Assembly: GCA_031841125.1 (NCBI GenBank)
Contig: CM063108.1
Coordinates: 41,782,268-41,846,267, forward strand
Length of the DNA: 64,000 nucleotides
Direction: 5' to 3'
Origin: Acanthococcus lagerstroemiae
Lineage: Eukaryota > Arthropoda > Insecta > Hemiptera > Eriococcidae
How positions within the stretch are numbered: position 1 is the first letter of the stretch; every line of letters begins with the position of its first letter. Below are positions 33,430 through 43,432 of this stretch, piece by piece. Both the position numbers and the translations under genes were made by a program. The notes beneath the pieces were generated by a model. It saw only the letters and a list, made by a program, of their open reading frames with translations. It did no database searches and had not been told where the DNA came from.

Positions 33430-35684
33430 CCATTTCAAATGATATCAAACATCATGCATTTGACTCAAGGGGGGCACGACAAGGGGTAACCTTAAAAATA
33501 GGTTTTTTGTGCGACAGAAGATAGAAGACATAGGTAAGGAAAAACCTGGGAGTAATGCTATTATCAAAAAGAATCAAGGCCTATAGGAAAGATGGAAACA
33601 ACATGCCGAGCGAATGTAAAATCACCGTCCCCACAGATGGTTTTGGAGTATACGCCGATAAAAAAGACCACAAGGAAGACCAAAAAAAAAAAGAATAATA
33701 ATGGATACGTCCGATTTATCCGAGGGAAACACACTAACGCAGACAGCTCCCCTAGGCCCACTCGCAACACGGACACAACAACCAAATAGATGGCAAATTA
33801 TGCGCAATAATGGAAACATTCACGCTGCTAAACAGATCCATTTTAATACCAAAGATAACCCTAACATAATGGGAACCACTATAGGGGCCACAAAGAAAGT
33901 ATCATTTGTCGAAATACTTTATAATTTGAAAAATACGAGTATTTACATGAACACGAGAAAACAGGAACCTTACTATTTTGGTGGCCTCCATGGTGGTTCC
34001 CGTTATGTTAGGGGCACCATATTTGGTATCATTTTGTAGGAAATATTACAGGAAATCTTTTTAGTTCAATAAGTATTCCACGTATCTCGCATAATTTTAC
34101 TTGAAAAAAGTACACAAATGAAAAACAATGCTCGGTTTTCGAGTGACCCCCTGTAGCGCTCTTCTTCAAGTGAAATGGGTCATGTTTGGAATAATTTTGC
34201 AGAGAATTTTAAAGAGCGTATTTTAGATCCAATAAACTTTTACAATATTCATCATAATATGTACTATTTGAATAATTTGGAAAAACCTGACGAAAGGAGC
34301 ACATTTACCACCATGGTGGAAAACGCGGGTTTCGTAGGAATGATTCAGTAAGCCAGTCTGCATAATAATCCTCAAAGAAGCTTCTGTTTGTAATTTATTC
34401 CTGTTAGGCTCGATTTCACGCTAATTTGACTGACTATATAGGTAATGTACGGCCACTCGACCTTTGTAGTTGATATTTGCAGATTTTTTTCTGCACACTT
34501 TAAGAAATCGTCTTTTTCATTTTCATTTATGTGGGTGCTCTGCCCCCCTTTTATTTAGAAAAAACTATATATGGAACTCTGATCCCGCCACTGAAGTCGC
34601 CGTACCTATATGAGCGAGAATGCATACAACTATTAAATTCTTATTCATGTTGAAGTGTTCATCCGCCACTGAGTACATGCTGAATATTACGCCAGGAAAT
34701 GGTTTGCATATCAATTACAAGCCAATTGGGATACGACCTCCAAATATTGCCGACCCACGTGCCACGGTCCAACAATCCAAAAGCGGGAATAGAAAAACTG
34801 ATCAAATTCTACGCGTATTTAAGTCACTTATATCGAATAATAGGTGTGATGTATCTCGGCCTAGTTTGCAATTAGTCGAATCGATAAATTCGAAACAGGT
34901 AAAGCACAAAAGACGGCGATATATTTTCGTTATAACGGATCCGGTTCCAACGCTAATCGTAAAATACCTCCTACTTTGGATTTTGTGTTCTTACGACTTG
35001 AATTAGTGGTTTTCTCATGCCTACACTAATTGAGTGCTAAGCTGAGCTGCGAATGCCGGTTGACAAATTAATTTATTTGTATCGGTCGACTGGTATTCTA
35101 GTTTTTAGCCCAAACGAAGTGTAGCCTAACGCCGTTTATTCACTTTTTGATTGATCTGAGACCCATGTCCGACTATAACGACAGTTGTAACTGAGTAGGA
35201 ATCTAAAATTTCGATATGTTGTCGGCGATAACAACACACAAAGGTCGAGTCGGTAGATGTGTCTAATCGGACCATTCAGGGGCAGTGCCAAAATTTCAGG
35301 AAGATATAGCGTTACCCTATACTCTAGTCTGTATTTGAGCTAGTCAGTTGAAATTTTTATGTGTATACTAAATTTTCATAAGCCTAATGTAGTTCGAGTT
35401 TTAAGATGAGTCCAATCAGCTCACTGGGTCGGGACTCGGGAAACAGGGGTACTTGAATTACGTTGATTTTTTTTTTAAATAATGCTGTCTTGTAAACCAT
35501 AAGTTTCATCAAACTTTTGATGACAAACAGTAATATTATTTCTTCGAACTCTAAAAGAATTGGTGCAACTTCAGGGGTCTTAGAATTCCGAAAATTCCAA
35601 GGGACCCGAAATTTCCGTAATTTAGTGGGTGGTGCTTTCACATTTTTCTAACGGCACACAGGAGCAAAACCTCAAGGTCATGCC
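33430..35684. other. No supported gene
   Basis: 33540-34040 has long open stretches in different frames joined only across an A-run at 33682-33692 (112-codon frame from 33701). No domain was recognised and base composition is unremarkable. The rest is noncoding. Confidence 0.4.
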
Positions 35685-36152
35685 ATTTGAGGAGAAAGTA
35701 TCGTATTTTACGGGTTACACTGCGGGGAGGGACGGATGGAAAGCGACTTAAAGGGAGGAGAAAACTCGGTTGGATTAACAGTAGCAGACCGGAATATGTG
35801 AACGCTCAGGAAAAACCCGACCATCTGTGTCAAAGTGTTGGTTTTCACTTTTTTTGCGGAATTGTGCTCTCTGAAACCTTAAAATTCATTAGAAACCCAT
35901 CCGAAGTCCCTAAGTATGAGATTGAGTTCGTAATAAGCAATAATCTCTTTTATCAGTAGAGCGGGTGTCACCGCATTGATAACTTTGAACGCGTTTATAT
36001 CGAACACTTGTTTTCGCACGGGTGGTTAGTTTTTCCCTGAACGGTTAAGTACGGAGTTTTAAACAACTAACGATGGCAGCAAGAAACAGAACACAGGGAG
36101 CAGCCAACGCGTCACTGACGTAGGGCACCCCCTGAAGAAGAAGAAGAAGAAT
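35685..36152 (+). pseudogene. LINE 3' end with C-terminal remnant and (GAA)n tail
   Basis: A frame at 35687-35800 reads RRKYRILRVTLRG, then DGKRLKGRRKLGWINSSR. This resembles the C-terminal block of some LINEs (KY-LL...GK-EGKR-GRRR-SWL-N). Further down, at about 36073-36152, comes GACGTAGGGCACCCCCTGAA and a (GAA)n tail, a common arrangement for LINE 3' ends. The middle (35800-36060) is not clearly LINE-like. The clade is uncertain. Confidence 0.5.
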
Positions 36153-36165
36153 AAGAATGAACCTA

Positions 36166-36490
36166 AGGTGAACTTAATCATCAACCGTACTTCTTCATTA
36201 TAAAACTTATATGTAACAATCGAAAATGTTACAACATTTTAGAAAAAAATGTAGAAAAACATCAAGAATATTCTCAAAAAAGATTATGCTCAAGCATTTT
36301 CCAACCCTGGTTTTTATGTCATCAGCGTTTCATGATTTCTAAAATCTGCAATCTGCAAGCACAACTTTCTGATTTTGAAGCAAATTTTGATTGATTTCCA
36401 TTGAATGACTTTATTTGAACAAAATACATACTTCATTGACAATTGTCATTCGTCAATTTCCGTGGATTTTCCTAAGATTGTGTTCGCAGA
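36166..36490 (+). repeat. Direct repeat X flanking the LINE/gypsy nest, left copy
   Basis: Matches 43433-44015, interrupted there by a MITE. Shared landmarks are GAACTTAATCA, GTAACAAT, ACAACATTT, then TTATGCTCAAG, TTTTCCAACCCTGGTTTTTA and a long block to TTGAACAAAATAC. Both copies come straight after a LINE simple-repeat tail. Confidence 0.75.
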
Positions 36491-36494
36491 AAAA

Positions 36495-36848
36495 AAGTTA
36501 CAGAAGATATTAAAAATACGACGAGGAAAAATTCAAGATATTTTTGAAGAAAGTCAGTCAATTAGAGAAGTCAAGTGGGAACTTGGTAGGGGAAGAGAAG
36601 TTATGACGAAGCTGAAGGGAAGTGACCCACAGTCAACAAGAAATTGTAGAGACAGTAACGAGATTTTATGAGGACTCTTGTACCGAAAGCAGATGTCAAA
36701 AATAACAAAAATAAGAGGGGGAATGCAGGAAGTAATTCCGGAGATAATGGATAGGGAAGTGGAACATGCCCTGAGAAGATTAATACATGATCAAACCCCA
36801 GGACCAGACGGAATTACAAATGAAATGCTGAAGGGGTTTGGTGACCTG
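36495..36848 (+). pseudogene. RTE-like LINE, part 1 (linker and RT entry)
   Basis: The frame carries IQDIFEESQSIREVKWELGR and REVMTKLKG, then after a frameshift VEHALRRLIHDQTPGPDGI and NEMLKGFGDL. The gypsy element splits the frame at GDL; the next residues IMPYLTKIFNKIL lie beyond it at 41316. The endonuclease part is absent, so the copy is 5'-truncated or deleted. Confidence 0.85.
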
Positions 36849-37064
36849 TGTGATGTTCCCGGTTGGAACATGAAATTAATACCACATTATTCAGTTGAAC
36901 GTTTATTACACACTAACTCAATTCAACTCAAACTACCCAACTGTACAATCGTGCCTACGCTTGCAAGCTACCACTGATAAGCGATAACCAATACGTATCA
37001 CTACCTCCCTTCTAAAATCTTAATTAAAAAATAATACAAATATATACAAATAAATAAATCCAAA
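36849..37064 (-). repeat. Gypsy 3' LTR (left copy)
   Basis: Matches the right LTR from TGTGATGTTCCC to AAATAAATCCAAA except for a 2-bp TA deletion near 36991. The matching right LTR continues 10 bp further (ATACGTATCA), absent here. The same 10-mer occurs inside at 36991-37000, so an alternative inner edge is 37000. Confidence 0.85.
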
Positions 37065-37073
37065 TTCTTCTCC
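37004..37073 (-). promoter_or_regulatory. Two candidate polypurine tracts
   Basis: On the element strand AGAAGGGAGG (37004-37013) precedes the inner TGATACG, and GGAGAAGAA (37065-37073) precedes the longer LTR edge. Either could prime plus-strand synthesis; the right LTR agrees with the second. Confidence 0.5.
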
Positions 37074-37095
37074 AATAACAAATAATTTCTTTCCC

Positions 37096-37359
37096 TTAAG
37101 CATTGCTTGGTGTGCCTAAGGCTCGGTATGTTAACCTTTCCGGAGGTACCGACACTCGGGAGGATCTTCTCAGGGTTTGGTCTTGGTGCCTGCGCACCAT
37201 GGTCCCATCTTCGATTCTTTCCGCTTGAACGATGTTTTCCCCTTCGTGGCCCACAACTTCCGCTTGTGACCATCGTTTTCTGTTATCTCCATATTCGCGA
37301 ATCCAGATTCTCTCTCTCTCTTCCTTTCCTAAAGCTGATTCAGCTCGCGTTGATTCCAT
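37096..37359 (-). pseudogene. Gypsy pol C-terminal segment beyond an in-frame stop
   Basis: 88 codons in the same frame as gag-pol, separated only by a TAA at 37360-37362. The segment has RIWIREYGDNRKRW, then a G-rich stretch and MVRRHQDQTLRRSS, which fits the integrase C-terminal module and RRH-DQ-R end of gypsy pol proteins. Its continuity shows that the full product once ended here and that the stop is a mutation. Confidence 0.8.
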
Positions 37360-40300
37360 TTACGGAACTTTTCTCAGTCCGCACTCCAATCTACTTTTCA
37401 ACCTTCGTCCCAAATGCAATTCAGAAGGCGTTTTACCTGTAGACTCATGAATGGACGAGCGATAATCCAACAGAAAACGAAAAACTGCGTCTTCTAATAT
37501 CACTCCGGCATCAACTGCTTTCTTCATTTTGTCTTTGAAGTTTCCAACTGCATTTTCTGCTTGACCATTACTGGGTGGGTGGTAAGGAGGAGTAAGTAAA
37601 TGATTTATGCCATTTCTCCACAACCATTCATTCAAGTCATTCGCATTAAACGGTGGACCGTTGTCCGAAACGAGTGTTTTAATTATTCCAAAACGAGCAC
37701 AATAATCCTTGATTCGCCGTACTGTCTGCTCTGTATTCGTCGTCGTCATCCAGTAGATTTCTATCCACTTCGAAAACGAATCTACTAACAGCAAAAATGT
37801 TCTACCAAAAATATGGCCAAAATCCATGTGAACACGCTCATTTGGCTCTTTGGATAACGGCCACTGACTTCCCGCCACAGAGGGAGGATTCTTACTATTC
37901 TGCATACACGCTTCACAATTACTCGTGATGTCATTTAATTCTTTATCCAATTTTGGCCACCAAAAGTACGATCGAGCTAGGCTTTTCATCTTGCCAATAC
38001 CTAAATGCGTGGCATGACTTTCCTGTAGAAACGCTTCTCGACATGACATGGGTACAACTAATTTATGCAAATAGAATAAACATTCATTTTCTACGGCTAA
38101 ATCTCTTCTTCTCACATAAAATTGGCGCATTTCAGAAGGACATTTCCTAGGCCAACCTGAAATAACGTATTCCATTACTTTACTTAAAATTTCGTCTGTC
38201 AAGGTTTTCTCCTGAATTATTTTTACGTTAATTTTATCAAAAACGTTAGTTAGGAAATTAATGCCTGAAACTTCCTTTACGTTATCATTACCTTCTTCTA
38301 ACGGAACTCTCGATAGCCCGTCTGCAATTACGTTATTTTTCGACGTTATATATTTGATGGTGAAATCATAATCTGCTAAAACTAGGGCGTATCGTTGCAA
38401 TCTATTAGCGACTACTTGAGGTAACCCTTTCTTTTCACCAAAAATAAACGTTAAGGGCTTGTGATCCGTCTCAAGAATAAAATGGGATAAAAACAAATAC
38501 TTGTTAAATTTTTTTAAACAAAAGACGATTGCAAGGGCCTCCTTGTCAATTTGCGCGTACTTCTTCTCGGCCGAATTAAGAGACCTTGAAGCAAAACATA
38601 CAGGTTTTTCAACATTATTTTCTAACTGAATAAGAACTCCACCAATACCGTATGGACTTGCATCACATTTGACTTTTAATTTATAATTAGGGTTGAAATG
38701 AGCTAAAAAATTTGATTTACTCAAGACTACTTTAATTTTCTGAAAAGCTTCCTCGCATCTATTATTCCATTTAAACACTTGATTCTTTTCTAGTAACTGA
38801 TAAAGAGGATTTAATAAAGTTGATGCGTTAGGAATAAATTTATTAACAGAAGCAATCAACCCTGAAAAACTTTGTAAACTTTTAACATCTGTAGGATGAG
38901 AACATTCTACTATAGCTTTTACTTTATGAGGGTCGCTGGTAATTCCCTCTTTATTAATGATATAACCAAGGTACTTCAATTCTGATTGAAAAAATGAACA
39001 CTTTTTCTCATTTACTGTAACACCAGCTAATTTTAACCTGTTAATGACCTCGGTAAGCATTTCAAGGTGGTGTTTGAAATCTCTACCGCCAATCAAAATA
39101 TCGTCTAAATATACTACCACAAAATCCAAACCAACAAAAATTTTTTCGATTTCTCTTTGAAAAATACTAGGAGCTGACGAGACTCCGAACATTAAACGTT
39201 TTGGCTTGAAGAGCCCTTTATGAGTAGAAATAGTTAAAATATCTCGTGACGCTTCATCCAGTAACAATTGTTGATACGCTTGCGATAAATCTATTTTCGA
39301 ATAATGCGTACAGTTAGAGATCTGAGTGAACAAATCGTCAATAAGTGGAAGGGGATGTTTATCCACCTTTATTTGGGGATTTACAGTCTGACTGTAATCT
39401 CCACATAACCGAATACTTTTATCAGCTTTAACAGCAACTACAATCGGCGAACCCCAGTCTGAATGATGGACTGGTTCTAAAATTCCAGTTTTAACTAAGC
39501 GATCTAATTCTAAATCTACTTTTTCACGTATTTTCCACGGTAATGAACGCGGTCTTACAAACTTAGGCCTCGCTCCATCTTTTAAGCATAAACTTGCTAC
39601 AACATTTTTAAAAGTACCTAATGTTTCAGTAAAAACTACCGTATTTTCCTTGATTAACGTTTCTATCGCCTCTTCAGCGTGGTCTCCTGACACCTTTCTT
39701 ATTTTACTCTGAGGTGTCACATCCACCATGACTTTGATACCTAAAGCCGGGTACCATTCACGACCTAGGATCGGGTGTCTTCCATTTTCGACCACAAATA
39801 AGCGTTGATTGATAGCCTTGTTACCTGAAAATTCTACATCAACATAAATACATCCTAATGATTTAATTGGGTTGCCGTCGTATGCGAGTTGCACATTGTT
39901 AACCTTTTCAAGTGCCAGAGAACTAAATTCTTCTTTATAAAGTTCCTCACTGATAGCTGAAATATCTGCCCCATTGTCCAGCTCCATTTTATAATTTACG
40001 TTATTCAACAAAACATCTAGAAAAACAATCTTTTTACCATCACTTGCTGGGCAACGAATATTGAAAAAACGATTTTCTCCCATAGGCTCATCAACAAATA
40101 ATGACGCCTCCTCAGCGTCCGTAGTTTTCTTTACGTTATGATTTTTATCTCTCCAATTTTTACTATCAGATTTTTTTACGTTATCCGATTGCGATTCTTT
40201 TTTATAATCAGCACCTTTACGTTGATAATTATGACTATCATTTTTCACGTTCTTGGCTTTACAAACCTTCATCAAATGACCAACTTTACCACAATTTCTA

Positions 40301-40959
40301 CATTCAAAATTTTTAAATTTACACTGACGAAATACGTGATTCGTGTAACCGCAACAGGAACATCGTTGACCGTGTTGTTCTTTTTCCCACGTTGACTTAC
40401 GATTTCCCTGCAGATGTTGCAGCGTCGAGACTTCCAATTTCTTTTCCATGGCCAAACTCACATTAGCCGCATCACAACTCTGAACGATCTTTAGAACGGT
40501 GTCCCACGTAGGGTCATCTTCTTCATAAATACGTTTTTTCACGTTTGGATCACGAATTCCATGCACTAACTGATCACGTAGATTAATCGATAATTGAGTG
40601 CCAAAATTACATGTCGCAGCTAACTTCTTCAACTCGACGATGTACTGCCCCAAAGATTCTCCGGTATTTTGTAGTCGAGCTCGGAATTTCGCTCTTTCCG
40701 CCGTAACAGACGGTTTCGGAATTACAAATGTTTTTACTATATCCTTCAGCTCCTCAAACTTTTTTGATCGTGGATTCTCCGGAGCACATGCTGCTCTCAA
40801 CGATGCGTACACCTTAGTTCCAATTGTAACTATAAATAGGTGCACTTTCTTTTCTATTACGTTGTTCACGTCGCAATAAGAATTAAAAATATCTAACCAA
40901 GTATCAAAATCATCCTTGTCCGGATCAAAAACTGGTACCGTTCCTACGAATGAGGTCAT
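37360..40959 (-). CDS. Gypsy gag-pol polyprotein (defective by one stop)
   Basis: The frame is open from 41058, but I choose the Met at 40957-40959 because the gag-like start MTSFVGTVPVFDPDKDDFDT begins there. Numbering from 41058: gag about 34-230; two CCHC knuckles (CSCCGYTNHVFRQC, CRNCGKVGHLMKVC) about 233-266; protease about 355-440, whose active site reads DNGA instead of DTGA/DSGA; RT about 490-700 with YLDD at 651-654; RNase H about 790-920 (KCDAS, DKEAL, ETDHKPL); integrase about 1005-1200 with the HHCC finger, then D1079, D1132 and E1168 of the DDE triad. Gag and pol are fused in one frame, as in Mag-type elements. RT, RNase H and integrase residues look intact; the protease change and the terminal stop are defects. 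Confidence 0.93.
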   Translation of the reverse strand: MTSFVGTVPVFDPDKDDFDTWLDIFNSYCDVNNVIEKKVHLFIVTIGTKVYASLRAACAPENPRSKKFEELKDIVKTFVIPKPSVTAERAKFRARLQNTGESLGQYIVELKKLAATCNFGTQLSINLRDQLVHGIRDPNVKKRIYEEDDPTWDTVLKIVQSCDAANVSLAMEKKLEVSTLQHLQGNRKSTWEKEQHGQRCSCCGYTNHVFRQCKFKNFECRNCGKVGHLMKVCKAKNVKNDSHNYQRKGADYKKESQSDNVKKSDSKNWRDKNHNVKKTTDAEEASLFVDEPMGENRFFNIRCPASDGKKIVFLDVLLNNVNYKMELDNGADISAISEELYKEEFSSLALEKVNNVQLAYDGNPIKSLGCIYVDVEFSGNKAINQRLFVVENGRHPILGREWYPALGIKVMVDVTPQSKIRKVSGDHAEEAIETLIKENTVVFTETLGTFKNVVASLCLKDGARPKFVRPRSLPWKIREKVDLELDRLVKTGILEPVHHSDWGSPIVVAVKADKSIRLCGDYSQTVNPQIKVDKHPLPLIDDLFTQISNCTHYSKIDLSQAYQQLLLDEASRDILTISTHKGLFKPKRLMFGVSSAPSIFQREIEKIFVGLDFVVVYLDDILIGGRDFKHHLEMLTEVINRLKLAGVTVNEKKCSFFQSELKYLGYIINKEGITSDPHKVKAIVECSHPTDVKSLQSFSGLIASVNKFIPNASTLLNPLYQLLEKNQVFKWNNRCEEAFQKIKVVLSKSNFLAHFNPNYKLKVKCDASPYGIGGVLIQLENNVEKPVCFASRSLNSAEKKYAQIDKEALAIVFCLKKFNKYLFLSHFILETDHKPLTFIFGEKKGLPQVVANRLQRYALVLADYDFTIKYITSKNNVIADGLSRVPLEEGNDNVKEVSGINFLTNVFDKINVKIIQEKTLTDEILSKVMEYVISGWPRKCPSEMRQFYVRRRDLAVENECLFYLHKLVVPMSCREAFLQESHATHLGIGKMKSLARSYFWWPKLDKELNDITSNCEACMQNSKNPPSVAGSQWPLSKEPNERVHMDFGHIFGRTFLLLVDSFSKWIEIYWMTTTNTEQTVRRIKDYCARFGIIKTLVSDNGPPFNANDLNEWLWRNGINHLLTPPYHPPSNGQAENAVGNFKDKMKKAVDAGVILEDAVFRFLLDYRSSIHESTGKTPSELHLGRRLKSRLECGLRKVP

Positions 40960-41067
40960 TTTACCACAATTTTTTCGCGAGCACGTTTTCGCCGAAAAAT
41001 AATCAAATACGTTAGTTCTCATACATGAGTGAGTTTTTCGAGATTTTCGAAAAATCAATTAAACGAA

Positions 41068-41081
41068 CATCCTCGTCGCCA
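41068..41081 (-). promoter_or_regulatory. Primer-binding site, tRNA-Ser(GCT)
   Basis: On the element strand TGGCGACGAGGATG begins 1 nt after the 5' LTR. It is complementary to CATCCTCGTCGCCA, the 3' end plus CCA of tRNA-Ser(GCT) as I know it from animals. This is where minus-strand DNA synthesis would start. Confidence 0.8.
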
Positions 41082-41082
41082 T

Positions 41083-41310
41083 TGTGATGTTCCCGGTTGG
41101 AACATGAAATTAATACCACATTATTCAGTTGAACGTTTATTACACACTAACTCAATTCAACTCAAACTACCCAACTGTACAATCGTGCCTACGCTTGCAA
41201 GCTACCACTGATAAGCGATAACCAATATACGTATCACTACCTCCCTTCTAAAATCTTAATTAAAAAATAATACAAATATATACAAATAAATAAATCCAAA
41301 ATACGTATCA
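41083..41310 (-). repeat. Gypsy 5' LTR (right copy)
   Basis: 228 bp from TGTGATG to ATACGTATCA on the plus strand, that is TG...CA ends on either strand. ATACGTATCA occurs twice (41227-41236 and 41301-41310), bracketing 64 bp that match the inner end of the 3' LTR. It would carry the element promoter; no TATA motif could be assigned with confidence. Confidence 0.85.
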
Positions 41311-41315
41311 ACCTG

Positions 41316-41367
41316 ATAATGCCTTACTTGACTAAAATATTTAACAAAATCTTAACTATGAAGAACT
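41316..41367 (+). pseudogene. RTE-like LINE, part 2 (short bridge)
   Basis: After the gypsy target duplication the LINE frame resumes as IMPYLTKIFNKILTMKN, then stops at the R1-clade insertion at 41368. It joins GDL of part 1 to the WNLAEIILLYKK block of part 3. Confidence 0.8.
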
Positions 41368-42084
41368 CAGCCACGGGTGCTTTGGCACGCACTCACATCA
41401 GATGGCGATGGTGCCGAGCCTCGTGTGCGCGTACTGTGATCGAAGGGCGGAAGACAACCCCTGGCACACCCTGTTCGAGTATGAGGCCTGGGAGCAGGAG
41501 AGGCGTGGGACGGCATCAGCAATCGATCCCGGCAACAAGAGTGATAGCGACGGCGTGATCAGTCGTCTAGCACCGGACACCTTGGTTCCGGAATGTTGAA
41601 GAGTGGAAGCGGATGGAACAGGGTGTCGGCCTTTATCTCGACCATTGTGAAGAAGAAGATGCAGACAGAGTGGTCAAGGCAAAGGGCCGACGGACAAAGC
41701 TCGGCCCACACTGGACAGAACGACTCCGTGCCATCCTAGAGCTGCTGCAGCTACTGTGGACCCGCCGGCAGGGCTCACCCCGCCGTCATCACCTCCTCGC
41801 GTCGCCACACGTACCAAGATGGGGAGGTGAGGGGTGGAGGAAGGTAGCGCGTGCGTCCGTGGGGCACCCAAACTCCAGGTTAATGCTGGATAAGCGTTGC
41901 TTCAGTCAGTAAGGTGTCCCATAGTAGCGAAGCGGAGAGGTGAAAGGGGGCTCGGGCCAGCTTCAATGCGTCCCTCTGGTCACTGTTGCGATGCTTGGAA
42001 AGGGTAGTTTCCGGTGCCAGAGGTGCTGTATCTAAGGAGCCATTTTGGCATGCGGGCATCGCCATACGCTCCACCAAGTGAGTG
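41368..42084 (+). mobile_element. R1-clade LINE, 5'-truncated, inserted in the RTE copy
   Basis: The insert begins in the C-terminus (HGCFGTHSHQ...SLVCAYCDRRAEDNP, HTLFEYEAWEQERR). The last zinc-knuckle Cys is replaced by Tyr. After a frameshift comes GWNRVSAFISTIVKKKMQTEW, then a ~350-bp 3' region ending near CCATACGCTCCACCAAGTG. Flanking target duplication: AACTATGAAGAACT at 41354-41367 and AACTACGAAAAACT at 42085-42098 (12 of 14). A 5'-truncated copy with a 14-bp duplication is what target-primed reverse transcription leaves. R1 elements often prefer rDNA; this copy is not in rDNA. Confidence 0.82.
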
Positions 42085-43432
42085 AACTACGAAAAACTGT
42101 CCAAAATAGTGGAACTTGGCCGAAATAATATTATTGTACAAAAAACGGGGAAGGGAACATATTGAGAACTACAGACTAATAAGCTTAACGTCGACCATAT
42201 GTGTGAAGTATTAATGGAAATACTAAAAAGACGTACGTATGTACACTCAACTGAATTCAAATCAAGGGAAAGAACAAGCGGGGTTCAGGAAGGGCTTCTC
42301 AACAATAGACAACATTTTTGTTTTGAACCAAATTATTTAAAAAACTAACAAGTACGATTTAGAAATAAAGATGCTATGCATTGACTTTCACAAAGCTTTT
42401 GATTCAATGAATCATAAAAATGTATGATACAAGCATTAAAAAAATAGGAGATTGAAAAAGGATTTTTGAAATCATACAAAAATGCAGTGCAAACTTAACC
42501 GCAAGAATCATTGTTAAAAACGAAGGGAGGAAATTCTAAATAGAGAGGGGGTCAGACAGAGGGACCCTCTATCGCCAAACCTCTTTAATTGTATCCGGAA
42601 AGGAATATTCCGTAATCTGAAGTGGAAAAGAAGGGGAGATAAAAATTAACAGAGAATTTGTGAGTAACTGAAAGTATGCAGACGACATTACCTTGTTTGC
42701 CAAAAGCAGTAAGGAGTGAAAGAAAATGGCAGAACTACTGAGGGAATGCAAAAGAGCTCGCCTCAAGCTAAATGGAAACAAATCAAAAATACGAGTAATT
42801 GGAAGGAGGGAAATGAAAAATCTGATAATAGACGGGCAAGAAATAGAGAAAGTAAAAGAAATTGAATAGTTGGAACAGATTATTAGTTTTGAAGACAGAA
42901 GTGACACTCTAAAAAGACTGGAATAATTTCTAGGCACTAAAATCTATTTTTTGCGGAAACTTGAAACACTGCTCTCAAGATGAAAATTACCAAATAGCTG
43001 AACGATATCAGTCCTTACTTATGGAGCGCAGAAATGATCCTTTACTAAAAAGCAAATAATGATATTAAAAACCACGTTCAGATGAATGGTGAGGAAACTG
43101 CTGAGACCACGGTGGATAGACAAAATTTCAAACGCAAAATTATATAAAATTGGCTGGATGGGGCGATATAGGGTACAATGTTGAAAAATTAAAATGGAAA
43201 TATGCGGGGCAGTGGATACCGTTACAAAGGGGGAAAAAAATAGGCCAGCTGCCAGATGGAAAGATGAACTCGTCAGAAAAATGAGGCCTACTTAGTAAAG
43301 ATTAGCACAAGATAGAAAAAACTGGAAAGAATACGTAGAGGCGAGTGCCCAAAAATGGGTGAAGGAGGGGTGGCCCACGCAAGCTACTGCACTTATTCAT
43401 AAACACTGAAAATGAACAGATAAATAAATAAA
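42085..43432 (+). pseudogene. RTE-like LINE, part 3 (RT and C-terminus)
   Basis: Resumes as WNLAEIILLYKKRGREHIEN, then LISLTSTI, GKEQAGFRKGFSTIDNIFVL, motif A as CIDFHKAFDSM, a degraded motif B (REGVRQRDPLSPNLFNCI with frameshifts), motif C YADDITLFA, and the C-terminal block RWKDELVRKM, DRKNWKEYVEASAQKW. It ends with an (AATA)n tail at about 43414-43433. Many stops and indels make it older than the gypsy and R1 insertions it hosts, and more decayed than the RTE copy at 13.5-16.0 kb. Confidence 0.82.

Larger units (their letters stand above)
36849..41310 (-). mobile_element. Ty3/gypsy (Mag-type) LTR retrotransposon
   Basis: A nearly complete element in minus orientation. It has two nearly identical LTRs, a primer-binding site for tRNA-Ser, one gag-pol reading frame with all enzyme domains, and polypurine tracts at the 3' end. 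The 5-bp target duplication ACCTG is exact at 36844-36848 and 41311-41315 and sits inside an RTE-like LINE frame that rejoins across it. No envelope gene is present. LTR identity (one 2-bp indel in about 216 bp) argues for a recent insertion, but an in-frame stop near the end of pol makes this copy defective. Confidence 0.95.

Noticed and set aside
33592..34039. Candidate LINE ORF1 or host exon
   Set aside because: Frames join only across an A-run and show no zinc knuckle or known domain.
36849..41310. Endogenous retrovirus with envelope
   Set aside because: No frame of envelope length or character lies between pol and the 3' LTR.
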